Of a DNA stretch of 64,000 nt, positions 33,101 through 42,963 are shown piece after piece. The DNA is taken from positions 310,001 through 374,000 of the forward strand of contig JAIVFI010000031.1 in assembly GCA_025558095.1 (NCBI GenBank), given 5' to 3'. The translations under genes and the position numbers were made by a program. Positions within the stretch are counted from its first letter, which is position 1. Each line of letters opens with the position of its first letter. The notes beneath the pieces are model-generated. The model saw only the letters and a program-made list of their open reading frames with translations. It did not search any database and had not been told where the DNA came from. This stretch comes from Hyaloraphidium curvatum. Lineage: Eukaryota; Monoblepharomycota; Hyaloraphidiomycetes; Hyaloraphidiales; Hyaloraphidiaceae.

Positions 33101-34252
33101 CCGTCAGCTTGAGCGAGGCGCCGGTCTTGCTGTCCAGGTCGGCGATGTACGCCTCCTCCTTGCTGAGCTCGCGGCCAAAGGGCGCGGGGTAGTCCAGCTT
33201 GGGGCCGCCGAACTGCGGGTTGCCCTGCTTCGAGGCGGGGTACAGCGCCTGCAGCGCGGCCGACCAGCGCTTGGAGCATTCAAAGTCGGCGGTCTGGTCG
33301 ATCTTGGCGGCCAGGTCCAGGAAGTTGACGGAAGTCCGCTTGGTGGCCGGGTCGGTGATGACCACGAGCGGGTTGATCTCGAGGTACGTGAACTGCAGGT
33401 CCGAGTAGACGGCGTACAGCCGGGTCACAAAGTCGACCAGGGCCTCGTGCTTGTCAGCGGGCACGTCTGTTTCGGTCGGAGAGGCGGAGCGTGAGCGCCC
33501 GAGGCCAGTGATCCGGGGCGTGGCTGAGCACCCACCCTTGAGCAGCGTGCTCTTGATCTCGTCCGCCGAGGGGAAATCGCCATCGACCTTGACCATGAGC
33601 CTCATGGCCTTGGCGTCGACGTCGCCAATGTCGACGCCGCCCTCGTGAGTGAAGAGGATCCAGTCTCCCTCGCGGACCGACTGGATGCAGATGTAGTACT
33701 CGTCGGCGCCATCGTGGGGGAGGAAGGGCTCGACGAGGAAGTTGCGGAGGATGCCGGTGGTCTTGCCGATCTGTTCCGGGGCGGCCGGGGAGGCGGGATC
33801 AGAGGCGTCGCGCGATCGGGGACGCGCCGGGGACGCACCGTGACCGGCTTGCCGGCGCGCGCAGCGATCCAGTCCTTGGCGCCCTGCCAGTCGAGCTTGA
33901 TGCCCAGCAGGCCTGCCTTGCCGCGCCGCTTGATCAGCTGGTCGGGCTTCGCGACGAGCCGCACGCCGGGCTCGACGAGCCACGGGTAGTCGCGCTCTGC
34001 CTGCTGGAACACGCCCTGCACGTGCTGCGCGAGCTCTACGCCCTCAAGCGACGTGTCGAACTCGAGCTGGGCCAGCCGCGGCGCGGGCAGGTACGGCAGC
34101 GCGGCGGCGGGCGCGGAGAGCGAGGCCGCGGGCGGCGCCTTGGCCACGCCGTTGGCGGTCGGCGGCGGGTTCTCCAGCGGGCGCGCGATGCGCGGCAGCC
34201 AATGGCTGATCAGCAGCTTGCCGTCGTACTCGGAGACCGCCTTGGCAGACAT
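30174..34252 (-). CDS. ACLY: ATP-citrate lyase, single-chain
   Basis: Cleaves citrate with ATP and CoA to acetyl-CoA and oxaloacetate in the cytosol, feeding lipid synthesis. The start at 34252 reads [20 protein letters not shown]. The ATP-grasp half has [35 protein letters not shown] and the citrate-binding segment [20 protein letters not shown]. After a Pro/Thr-rich linker ([14 protein letters not shown]) comes the CoA-ligase part: [20 protein letters not shown], with the phospho-His motif [20 protein letters not shown]. The citrate-synthase-like domain follows ([49 protein letters not shown]). The last small exon ends ATATEEAA. All domains lie on one polypeptide, as in animals and basidiomycetes, not split in two as in Pezizomycotina. 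About seven introns, all near domain borders. Confidence 0.95.
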
Positions 34253-34703
34253 CGCGGCGGCTCTCTAGATGGGTGTCGGAGTCTCAGAGGGGAGACGTGT
34301 TCCTTCGTGGGTTTCGGGGCGTGGAGCGTGCTCGGGGGAGCGCAGAACGCGCTGGAGTGTCCGATGCGCTGGACGCCGCGTTTCCTGGCGACGGCAGAGG
34401 AGAATGCGCTCGGGCCAGGTGTTGGGGAGGTGTCGGGAAGGCACAGCCGACAACGATGGGCTGATGTGGAAAAATCCCAGCTGATCCGGCGTTCCGCCGA
34501 AGCCCCAACCGGCCTTTTATTTTGCCGTCCGGCCGAGGCGCCAAGTCCACCTGCTGGCGGCAAAGGCGATCATCAAGAAGCTTGCGACTTGAGTTCAGCG
34601 CGCAACCGTGTGAAAGGACGCGGACAATCGCAACCTGCACACAAGAATCCTGTACCATCGTGCATTAGCTTAGTCCAATCTAGTCAATGGACTTCCTGCC
34701 CGT
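34253..34703. other. Non-coding gap upstream of ATP-citrate lyase
   Basis: 451 bp between the ATP-citrate lyase start and the stop of the next leftward gene. It should contain that gene's 3' UTR and the lyase promoter. No ORF with a family pattern and no repeat is visible. Confidence 0.6.
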
Positions 34704-35768
34704 TCATGCCGCCTGGCCGTCCGCATCCGCCGCCTTGCGCCCCACGCCCGGCGGCGGTGCCTCCGGCGCGTCGTCCTCCGCCTTCGCCGCCAGTTTCCGC
34801 ACCTCCCCCAGGTCCGGCACGCTCCTGATCACCCTCCCGACCGAGTTCGGCGGGCTCGATGCGATCTCCGACGGGGACAGCGACCGCAGGGGCACCTCCA
34901 TGCTCACGCTCCCCGTCAGGGCGTCCTCGAGGGCGCGCTGGCGCGCCTCCTCCTTGAGCTTCCTGGCCAGCTCGAGCGGGTCCGAGATCTTGAGATGCGG
35001 GAAGCGCGTCTCGGCGCGGTAGTTGCGCGCCACGGGCGGCAGCGCTACGCCCTCGCCCAGGAAGGCGTCGATCTTGCGGTCGATGTTCTCGCGGGTGACA
35101 AAGTGCTCCGAGGCATGGAAGAGCGACAGCAGGTCCGCCAGGCGCTTGTCGGACTTGTCGGCTTCGGTCTTGAGGTAGTTCTGGAAGCGGAACTGCCTGC
35201 GCAGGTGCAGGTAGCGCTTCCACCAGCGCTGCCGCTGGGCCACCACGGGGTCCTGCGATGCGGGCGCGAGCCCCAGCTCGTCCGCGACGTCGGCGGACGC
35301 CGGCCTGGCGGCGGATGCGGGCGCCTCGGCGGCCTGCCTGGCCTCCTCGGCGTCGAGCGCGGCGATGATGTCCCGCAGCAGCGGCGTGGCGCCCCTGATC
35401 GGCTGCGCGGGGGCGGCCGACGGGCCAAACTCCTCGAAGTTCGAAATGGTCTGCTTCGCCTGCGCGAGGTACGCCTCGCGGTCGCGCTCGAGCGCCTCCC
35501 TGCGCTCCCTGCTGCGTGCGATGCGCGCCTCTGCGTCGGCGGCGCGCTCCTCCTCGGCGACCTTCAGCTCGGCCATCCACAGGCGGCGGCGGCGTCTCAG
35601 CTCCTCGCGGTACTCGTCCGCGCCGGGCAGCGCCGTCGGGCGCGCCGCGGGGTGCCGCACTGCCAGGCGCCGCGCACCGCGCCGCGCACCCATCGCCGCG
35701 GCAGGCAGCGCCGCGGACACCGCGCTGAGCGGCACGCGCGCTTCCGCACGGCTCGCGAGCCGCAGCAT
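34704..35768 (-). CDS. Likely mitochondrial ribosomal protein mS26 (Pet123 family)
   Basis: A single-exon gene for about 354 residues, start ATG 35768 (MLRLASRAEARVPLSAVSAA). The N-terminus is Arg/Ala/Ser-rich like a mitochondrial presequence. A long charged helix follows (EELRRRRRLWMAELKVAEEE, RIARSRERREALERDREAYL), then QRQRWWKRYLHLRRQFRFQN and SLFHASEHFVTRENIDRKID. A basic helix then a block with His-x-x-x-His/Phe-(I/V)-T and a series of charged residues is how I recall Pet123/mS26. The tail is Pro/Ala-rich. The mitochondrial call is moderate and the exact protein weaker; another coiled-coil mitochondrial protein is possible. Confidence 0.45.
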   Translation of the reverse strand: MLRLASRAEARVPLSAVSAALPAAAMGARRGARRLAVRHPAARPTALPGADEYREELRRRRRLWMAELKVAEEERAADAEARIARSRERREALERDREAYLAQAKQTISNFEEFGPSAAPAQPIRGATPLLRDIIAALDAEEARQAAEAPASAARPASADVADELGLAPASQDPVVAQRQRWWKRYLHLRRQFRFQNYLKTEADKSDKRLADLLSLFHASEHFVTRENIDRKIDAFLGEGVALPPVARNYRAETRFPHLKISDPLELARKLKEEARQRALEDALTGSVSMEVPLRSLSPSEIASSPPNSVGRVIRSVPDLGEVRKLAAKAEDDAPEAPPPGVGRKAADADGQAA

Positions 35769-35965
35769 CGTGGTCGGTGGTCGACGCGTTGGCCTCGGCG
35801 TGACGACAAAAGTTGAAGGCGCGCCGCGTCGGCAGCGTCGCTCACCAACTTCTGCCGCACTCTCTGCGACCGAGCAGGGCTGCTTCTCTAGCGCAGTTCC
35901 GGGAGATATTGTAACGTTCTTGGTTTTCGGCGCGCCGGAAAGGGCGCCGGACCGCAATCGCCGCC
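35769..35965. promoter_or_regulatory. Divergent promoter mS26-like / U1A
   Basis: 197 bp between opposed start codons. No TATA box seen. Confidence 0.3.
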
Positions 35966-37025
35966 ATGGCCGGCGCACCGGGAACCCTCGAGGCATCGGT
36001 GCCTCCGAACCAGACCCTGTACGTGCGCAATCTCAACGACAAGCTGGGGAAGGAAGGTGGGCGCCTCTTTGCTGCCGCGTGCCGGAACGCGCCCTCCAAC
36101 GGCCCCGATTCGCGGCAGTCCTCAAGCGCAACCTCTACAACCTCTTCTCCTCCTTTGGCCGCGTGCTCGACATCGTCGCCCTCAAGACGATGAAGATGCG
36201 TGGGCAGGCACACGTCGTCTTCGAGGACATACCCGGCGCGAGCGCCGCGCTGCGGGGGCTGCAGAACTTCCCCTTCTTTGACCGGCCGCTGGTGCGTCCC
36301 CCTTGCCGCCCCGCACAAGGGCCACTGACGCGCCCGATGCAGAAAATCTCGTACGCGAAATCCCGGTCCAACGCCGTCGCGGTGCACCAGGGCACCTACG
36401 TCTCGGCCGCGGACCTGGCGGCGGCGCGCAAGTCCGCGCAGCCCAAGAAGGCCGGCGCGGCGTCGTCGACCAACGGGCCCGTGTCGGTCGGGGTGCCGAA
36501 AAAGCGGGGCAAGGACGACGGGGAGGAGGGGGACGACGAGGGGGACGGGGAGCAGAGGAAGCGGACGAGGAGGGAGGAGGACGGGTCCGAGGGGTCCGGT
36601 GGGTCGCTTTCGGGGCGTCATCGAAGGTCAGACGCTCACCATTGTGCAGATATGGAGACCGAGGACGTGGAGGAACGGCCCGCCGGCGTGGCGGGCGCCG
36701 CGAGCGCGCCCTTGCCGGAACCGCCAAACAAACCCAACCGGATCCTCTTTGTCTCGAACCTCCCCGCCGAAATCACCGACGAGATGCTCAGGTGCGTTGC
36801 CACGCGCTCCTTGTCTTTGCCCCCGCTCATCCGCCGCTCGACAGCCTCCTATTCCAACAATACCCCGGCTTCAAGGAGGTCCGCCTCGTGCCCGGCAAGA
36901 CCGACATCGCCTTTGTCGAGTTCGAGACCGAGGTTAACGCGACGACGGCGCGGGACGTGCTGGACGGATTCAAGCTGACGCCGCGGGACCGGATGAACGT
37001 CACGTTCGCAAAAGTCGGGACGTGA
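35966..37025 (+). CDS. U1A/U2B''-type spliceosomal RRM protein
   Basis: Binds a U1 or U2 snRNA stem-loop. Starts [23 protein letters not shown]1: RNP2 is LYVRNL and, after splicing, [20 protein letters not shown] leads to RNP1 RGQAHVVF, ending in [15 protein letters not shown] charged, low-complexity linker follows ([20 protein letters not shown]). RRM2: [20 protein letters not shown], then [20 protein letters not shown] and [12 protein letters not shown]. Lengths, spacing and the C-terminal RRM ending in the FAK block fit U1A/U2B''. Five exons with introns of about 55-75 nt. Whether it serves U1, U2 or both (as in Drosophila SNF) cannot be told. The stop is 39 bp from that of the convergent gene. 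Confidence 0.88.
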
Positions 37026-37064
37026 GAGGATGTAGCACCGTATTTCCGGCAAAAGAGGAACGAG

Positions 37065-38160
37065 CTAGGATCGCTTGACCTTCTCCTCGTGCAGAATTTT
37101 GGCAGCTTCGTGCTTGACGTTCATGGCAACCTGTCGTTGGAGCCGTTAGAGACTGCGAAGCCCCACGGAAAGGCATACCAACAGCTTTGAACCACAAGAG
37201 ATCGTCGATGTCCGCGATTCGCCAGCGAAGCTGCGTGCCCCACAAGCGCACGTTCTTGTTTGGGGACATCATGTTGCTGTGTACCGTGAACTTGATGGGT
37301 CTCTTTCGCTCCTCCGCGAAGATGACCTCGCGCTTCGAATTCCGGTGCTCAAAGAAGACGTTGGCAGTCAGCTCCACATCTACGTAGAGGTAGAATCCGT
37401 CCGAAATGAGCTCCCCGTCAAGGGTATTGTACCAGTTCCATACGGCCCCTGCGTGCACCTGAACCGCTCTGAAAGATACCAAGTGCGCTTGAAAAGCGGA
37501 TCCAGCATAGCTAGTTGCCCGCGGTCCACTTCGAACTCGGGACCTAATGCAACAAGCGGCCCCGCAACAATCGTGGCGGCGATTCATTGGAAATGCTGAT
37601 GGTGATCGTTTCTTTTTTCTTCTCCAGCTTTGCGAGCTCCTCATCGAGGTACGCGGCGAGCGGCTTTGTGCAAACTTTGTGCAGCGATAAGCGGTCCCGG
37701 GAGAGCACATCTAGGAAGCGCTTGAGGGCCAACTCCGCTCCGAGGGGAAGCTTCTCCTCGACGTATTCCTTGACGCAATCGCGGCCTTCCAGCATGGCCA
37801 AGGAAGGTCCGTTATCCTTGGGGATGGGGTACCCATAGACCATATCCAAAATTGGCGGCTCCGGACAGCAGCGATCTTTTCGAGGACCTTGAGCGTCCCG
37901 AGGTCAGACAGCTGCCCAACCTCCGCCGGAGCAGCGTGCGCACTTGCTCCTCCCGGTTAAACATGTGGAACATATCCACATAGTACTAAGCCTTCTGAAG
38001 TAGAAGATCGTGTCGTAAATGTGCTGGAATGCATTCCTTTCTTCCGTCGGACCGAACAGAGCCCGTGACGAGCCGCGGGAACGCCTCCTCCGACGTCGGA
38101 TAGCCGGGATTCAGTCTCGGTTTTCCTTGCCAGAGGCTGAGTCCGAATAGTTGCGTTCAA
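37065..38160 (-). CDS. Uncharacterised multi-exon gene
   Basis: I do not recognise the product. Several coding-looking stretches occur in different frames, linked by short introns. One is MVYGYPIPKDNGPSLAMLEG followed by CVKEYVEEKLPLGAELALKR and YLDEELAKLEKKKETITISI. Another is DGFYLYVDVELTANVFFEHR then RLWGTQLRWRIADIDDLLWF. The last intron joins LLWFKAV to the final exon VAMNVKHEAAKILHEEKVKR-S. The 5' end is unresolved; no ATG fits the most upstream frame, so 38160 is only an outer limit. Codon use is less GC-skewed than the neighbours, which may signal a fast-evolving or imported gene. Confidence 0.45.
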
Positions 38161-38424
38161 GGGTGGTTCCCAAGACGAGGCCCCCGAGTCCCCTTGGTGG
38201 GAAGGCCCGGCAGGAAGCGAGCGAAAAGCGCGTCCACCGCGGCATCGACGAAGCAGAGGGCTTTAAAAATCGAGGAAAGGCGGCCATGGCTCTCGATGGG
38301 GCCATCTTTGCCAGAGGCTGCGAGGTCGCGACGCCTTTCCACGCGGCTGCACGTCGCGGACTCATCGTGCGATCGCCGCCGCGTTCGAGCCGCACTCCCC
38401 CCGTGCCGAAGACGGCGGATTAAA

Positions 38425-39723
38425 ATGAGCAAATTCTCGGCGTTACCCGACATCGACGACGCGCCGGACGTCTACGAGTCGGAGCCGGCGGCGCGGCGCG
38501 AGGAACCGCTGCCCGACGCGGACGAGCCCGACTCGGAGAACATCGCGCACCCGCGCGTCGCACCTGCGGAAGCGCGCAAAAGATTCGGCGGCGCCGTCGT
38601 GGACGCGCGCAATGCCGATTTCGACGGCGCGCGTGGCTACCGCACCGCGTCGCGTGAGGTTTACGAGGACGACGGCGATGTCGAGTCGCCGGCAGAGACT
38701 CTCGCGCGCCTGGGCCGCGAATTGGCGAGGCTTAAGCAGCGCATGGGTGCAAGTGCCGCGGTCAACGGGATTACAGGCGGAGAAGGGCGCCAGAAGGTTC
38801 TTCTGGACCAGGCACGTGCTTTGGAGGCCGATCTCGACGGACTGGAGCTCTCGCGTTTGGGAGGAATGGCCGGAGCAACGGATCAGGCCGCGCAGAAGTC
38901 GCTGATGAAGCAGTTGGCCGCGTTCAAAGAGGCCAAAGGCGCCACTCGGGCTCCCAAGGCCGCGGCCTCGGAAGGCGCAGCCGATGACGGTCCGGACGGG
39001 GCAAAGCTCACGTACGAGCTTTACTTGTCGCCCGATTCTGCCGCCTCACACCAGGTTTCGGTGCTTGCCGAGATTGACGGGCGCTTGGCATCCCTGGAAA
39101 AGCTTATCGGACCAGCGCCGGACCCAGAGGCGCTCATCCTTCCGAGCGGCGGCATCCAGCAGCCTCAGCCTTTGCTTGCCGCAGTGGAAAAGATGGAGCA
39201 GCAGCTCAATCTCCTCACGCAGCCCCGCGCGCTGGACGTGCTCGCGATGAAGGTGCGGCGGCTTGCGGCCGACCTCGACCGCATTGCGGAGGCCAGAACG
39301 AGGCTCGCTGTCCCGTCGGTCGAAGCCGCGGGCTCCGCGGCCAGCTCCCGCTCGCCTTCCCCCGCCCGAATCGCGAATGCTCCCGGTGGCGGCGGCGCCG
39401 GCTCTGAGCTGGTGCCTGCATCCGCCATCCGCTCGCTGTTTTCCACCATCACAACGCTGCAGCCCTTGATACCCCAAATCCCGCAGCTGCTTCTGCGCCT
39501 GCGCGCCCTGCAGCAAGTGCACGCGGACGCCGTGACGCTGGTCGATTCGGTGGCTGCGGTGTCCGAGTCACAGACCAAGCTGGACGGCGAGGTGCGCGAG
39601 CTGAAGATGCTATGCTCGAAGCTTGAGGAGAGCATGATGGACAATGCTTCGCTGGTCGAGAAGAACGTCGAGACCCTCGGCGCCAGGATCGACGGATTGA
39701 AGGCGATGATCAAGGGCGCCTAA
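38425..39723 (+). CDS. DCTN2: Dynactin subunit 2 (dynamitin)
   Basis: Shoulder component of dynactin, the activator of cytoplasmic dynein. A single exon from ATG 38425 (MSKFSALPDIDDAPDVYESE). The N-terminal DIDDAPDVYES motif is the family hallmark that binds the Arp1 filament. It is followed by RFGGAVVDARNADFDGARGY and alternating coiled coils: AETLARLGRELARLKQRM, VSVLAEIDGRLASLEKLIGP, AAVEKMEQQLNLLTQPRALD and the terminal VEKNVETLGARIDGLKAMIK. A Ser/Pro/Gly-rich loop (SSRSPSPARIANAPGGGGAG) splits the C-terminal coils. 432 residues is normal for the family. The intact gene implies an active dynein-dynactin system. Confidence 0.93.
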   Translation: MSKFSALPDIDDAPDVYESEPAARREEPLPDADEPDSENIAHPRVAPAEARKRFGGAVVDARNADFDGARGYRTASREVYEDDGDVESPAETLARLGRELARLKQRMGASAAVNGITGGEGRQKVLLDQARALEADLDGLELSRLGGMAGATDQAAQKSLMKQLAAFKEAKGATRAPKAAASEGAADDGPDGAKLTYELYLSPDSAASHQVSVLAEIDGRLASLEKLIGPAPDPEALILPSGGIQQPQPLLAAVEKMEQQLNLLTQPRALDVLAMKVRRLAADLDRIAEARTRLAVPSVEAAGSAASSRSPSPARIANAPGGGGAGSELVPASAIRSLFSTITTLQPLIPQIPQLLLRLRALQQVHADAVTLVDSVAAVSESQTKLDGEVRELKMLCSKLEESMMDNASLVEKNVETLGARIDGLKAMIKGA

Positions 39724-40020
39724 TGGGAATGGTTTGCGGTGGCGAGCCATTGTAGTGTGTCTCAAATACCCTGTACATCGAAAGAGAAGCAGAATTCTAA
39801 ATGGGATCGATTCCGGTTGCGGTGCAAGTGACAGAGCCAAAAGCCAGCGGATCCATGCCGCACTAGCTTGCGCAGTCCTGCAAATCCATTTCCAACCCGA
39901 TAATCGTGCCAACCATTAGCACATCGAGTCCGAGCCGGAATATGGCATCCGCGGCAACCATGGCCGCGCGCGGGGATGTTGGCAGCAACCGGCGCTGCTC
40001 ATCTGCGAGTCCAAGGACGC

Positions 40021-41103
40021 TCAGTGGCTGTAATCATAGAGCTGCTGCGGGCTCTTGAGGGTGATACCGTAGCCCTTGACCTCCTTCTTGGCAAACTCTC
40101 CCGCGTGCCCGTCGTCGTAGACCTTGCCGCCCTTCCGGCGCTCCTTCAGATCCCGCCTCAGCCAGCCCTCCACGACCCGCATGAGCGGGCTCATGCCGCT
40201 CACGGCGCTCTCGGCGGCGTACTGCTTGAGCTCGGGGATGTCCTCGACGCGGTGCACGGCCCTGATCCGCCCGCCGGCCATGTGGGCGACGTGGGTGGGC
40301 CAGTTCCCGAGGCCGTCGAAGATGTGCGTGGCGTAGACGATGGTCGCCGAGCGATCCTCGCTCTCCCGCCTGAGGAAGCCGAGCAGGTCCTGCCGCACGA
40401 CGACGTCCAGGTCCACCGTGACCTCGTCCAGGAGGAGCACGCGGAACGGCTTCATGAGGCCCATGACGATCTGGACGCGCCTCCGCTCGCCGTCCGAGGT
40501 GGCGTTCATGTGCCACGAGGGGTTGGCGTCCATGAGCTCCAGCAGCTCGGCAGTGCGCTCGGGGTAGGTGTCGGCGCCGCTGGTCTGCAGGAGGCGGGAC
40601 ACCGGGAGGTCGCCCCGGACGACGGGGTTCGTGGCCCATTCGGTGCCCAGGTACGTGAGGTCCTGTTGGAATGGATGGTCAGCACTGTAGTTCGGGCGAG
40701 AAAAGCGCCCAAAAGCGAGCTTGGACGGACGTGGAGCGACATCCCCGGATCACGCGACAGGAGGGCTCGAACACCGCCAAAACTCGGTCCATCAAGCCCA
40801 ACGGCCTCATAGACCAGCCCACAGCGCCCGAAACTGCTCCCAACGATCGACAGGCCGTTCGGAGAAACTCACCGGGATGTTGTCAAAGAAGGCGCGGTAC
40901 CCCAGCAGCTCCACCTTGCCCTCCCGCACCATCCTCTTCCCGGCCAGCACCCTCAGTAGCGTGCTCTTCCCCGCGCCGTTGGCGCCGATGAGCAGGCACC
41001 GCGCGCCGGCGGGCAGCTGCAGTGTGACGTCCTTGAGGATCGGGGGGCCGTTGAGGGCAAAGGTGAGGTTCTCGACGTCGACGACGTGCGGGGCCGAGGA
41101 CAT
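40021..41103 (-). CDS. CAF16: CAF16-type non-transporter ABC ATPase
   Basis: A soluble single ABC cassette. Start ATG 41103 (MSSAPHVVDVENLTFALNGP); an in-frame ATG at about 41238 would add 45 unlikely residues. Walker A is GANGAGKST, followed by LLRVLAGKRMVREGKVELLG. A 209-nt intron (40663-40871) joins FFDNIP to DLTYLGTEWATNPVVRGDLP. The signature loop is SDGERRRVQIVMGL and Walker B is RVLLLDEVTVDLD, with the H-loop in IVYATHIFDGLGNWPTHVAH. The GEFAKKE and YDYSH C-terminus lacks membrane segments. The order and SDGERRR variant match yeast Caf16, linked to CCR4-NOT and Mediator; whether that role holds here is inference. Confidence 0.85.
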
Positions 41104-41384
41104 TGCGGCGGGGAGAGGGGGGCTGCGGGGTTTGTTTCGGGAGAGGAAGGGTGCCTTGGGGGCGGAGTCGGTGGTGAAGACGAATCGGCTTTCTTGTTCT
41201 GGGACGCCCATCCCCGCCGGGTCCTCGGCAAAGTTCATGCGGTCCCCCGATCGCCGCAGTAAAGCTATCCCGACAGCTTCAGGGATAGCGACGTTCACCC
41301 ATCAAACGCTCTCAGAGTTACACTGTACACTAACTGCATCAATCGCCTCGAACCGGCCAGCTTCCCTTGAAACGGCTCGGACTA

Positions 41385-41674
41385 TCACTTCCCCTTGATT
41401 TCCCGCACGTACGCCTTCTTCCCGTAGCAAACAACGTCATGATCGGGCCCGTGCTCGATGTGCGGGGGCCTTTCGTTCTGGTAGACCTGCTGGATTGCCC
41501 GCGGGATGGCGTAGAGGTTGCTGTTCGACCCCCAGGGTTTCTGGAACTTGGCCGCGTGAAGTCGCCGGCCTTCTGAATCGCGGCGCACCGCTTCTCGGCG
41601 TCCGCTTTGTCCGTGGGCCCGACGACCGTCATGTGGCCGCCGCCCTGGGTGGGAACGCAGACGACGTACGACAT
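41385..41674 (-). CDS. Small uncharacterised protein; frame change unresolved
   Basis: The start ATG 41674 encodes MSYVVCVPTQGGGHMTVVGP and then TDKADAEKRCAAIQKAGDF. The convincing end lies in another frame: KFQKPWGSNSNLYAIPRAIQ, QVYQNERPPHIEHGPDHDVV, then CYGKKAYVREIKGK. The two can be joined by an 80-nt intron (GTCGTC to CCAAG), giving HMT-FQKPWG and about 69 residues. Alternatively a one-base indel after GDFTR would give about 97 residues. Function unknown. The reading frame shows no membrane segment. Confidence 0.4.
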
Positions 41675-42003
41675 GGCGGCCCCGGCGCCGGTGGCTGCAA
41701 GAGCCAGCGGCGTAAGCTTTTCGGAGTGCCGAGCTAGTGGTCGTAACGGTGCTGTGCCTCACAATTGAAAGGGCGGCGATTAGTTTGGCTTGGTTCGAGT
41801 GCCTGAAGTCGGCGGTTGCGAAAGGGTCCAGCGAGTGTCGTTGCAACTGCAGGTCACAGTTCATCCGCAAAGGCCTCGGAAGGCGACCTGACGCAGAGGA
41901 AGCGTCCGTGGGATACTGCCGCCGACGGCAGCGCAAGAAGGAGCTGTTCGGAAGAGGGGTGACCACGGGTCCGGCGACGACAAAGGATCACCTGGCAAAG
42001 CAC
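41675..42003 (+). other. Spacer or 5' coding extension before the Cys-tailed gene
   Basis: This 329-bp stretch lies upstream of ATG 42004. The downstream gene's frame is open back to 41737 but only from a GTG. The encoded SECRCNCRSQFIRKGLGRR, then RRRQRKKELFGRG, could be part of an earlier exon. Otherwise it holds the promoter and 5' UTR. Confidence 0.4.
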
Positions 42004-42801
42004 ATGGGGTACGATAATTGGATCAGCCTGTGGGAGGATGTTACGGGCCTCGACTGCGACTCGCAGTGCCCGTGCATCCGCCCTGGGGTCGGCACCCACA
42101 GGATCGAGGACCCCGTGGGCGCACACGTCGGAGTCATGTCGAGCACCGGAGCGGTCCTGCTCGGCTTCGTGCCGACGTGCAGGAAGTGCAACGCCCGGAA
42201 CCAGTACGGCCGCCCCAACAACTTTGCCGCCGGCTGCGAGCTGGTCGTGGCGGCCGTGTACGAGAACGAGAACGAGGATTTCGAAGATCCCCAGGTGATT
42301 TGGGAGAAGCTGACCGCCCTGGTCGGACCCCGGTTCTCGTGGAAGCAGCTCGGCACCCGCTACCTGAACCTGCGCGACAGCGTGCACCTGAGGCCCAACA
42401 TCGCGCCGCGCCATCCCCAGCGCGCAAACACGCAGTACGGAGACTACGGATCGGAGGAGGTGCAGTGGCCCCCGCCGCCTTTGGCGCGACCGCAGCTTCA
42501 CGGCTCCGCGACAAGGTCCAGCGGATCGCGCTCAGAGCGCGTTGCGCACTACGCCGATGCTTATGCCGATCCCTATGCCGATCCGTACGGCTTCGACGGT
42601 ACCGCCGCGTCGTTCGGCACGGGCCGATCCCAGCCGGCGCGTGCCCCCACGGGCCCGTTGGGGGCCGCGGAGGCGTCCTACTACCCCGGCCAGCAGCAGA
42701 TTGCGTACCCTCCCTCCTACCCTCCCACGGCGACGTACATCCAGGGAAAGGAGGAGACCGAGCCCGCGCCGCCGCGCGAAGGGGACTGCTGCTGCTGCTG
42801 A
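42004..42801 (+). CDS. Zn/HNH-like domain protein with C-terminal Cys4 tail
   Basis: I know no named orthologue. From ATG 42004 the protein starts MGYDNWISLWEDVTGLDCDS and has CPCIRPGVGTHRIEDPVGAH and then GFVPTCRKCNARNQYGRPNN. The arrangement W..VTG.....C..C, GAHV and VPTCRKCN is that of a small treble-clef/HNH-like domain often found in bacterial and phage proteins (GAHV ... VPLCxxCN), probably binding zinc. A Pro/Tyr-rich region follows (three YADxYAD-type repeats at about residues 180-194). The protein ends in GDCCCC, so the tail could be palmitoylated or prenylated at the membrane. Upstream ORF to 41737 lacks an ATG, so a 5' exon may be missing. Nuclease activity is not claimed. Confidence 0.5.
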   Translation: MGYDNWISLWEDVTGLDCDSQCPCIRPGVGTHRIEDPVGAHVGVMSSTGAVLLGFVPTCRKCNARNQYGRPNNFAAGCELVVAAVYENENEDFEDPQVIWEKLTALVGPRFSWKQLGTRYLNLRDSVHLRPNIAPRHPQRANTQYGDYGSEEVQWPPPPLARPQLHGSATRSSGSRSERVAHYADAYADPYADPYGFDGTAASFGTGRSQPARAPTGPLGAAEASYYPGQQQIAYPPSYPPTATYIQGKEETEPAPPREGDCCCC

Positions 42802-42963
42802 GCTTCGGCGGTTCCGCCGTTGAGGAATGGAAAGGAGGTTGTGACACAGAATCGCAATGTGCAGCTCGGGTATCCTACACAGTTCCACACAAGTCCACGT
42901 TTGGTATCTCCTGTCGTCCACCTGCACCGGGAACCGTGTCCACAGCACTCCCCACTCCGGTTT

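Noticed and set aside
40021-40812. Plus-strand ORF over the CAF16-like gene
   Set aside because: Antisense shadow of the ABC cassette.
41737-42003. Upstream extension of the Cys-tailed protein from 41737
   Set aside because: Opens only with GTG; ATG 42004 is the first ATG, though a missing 5' exon remains possible.
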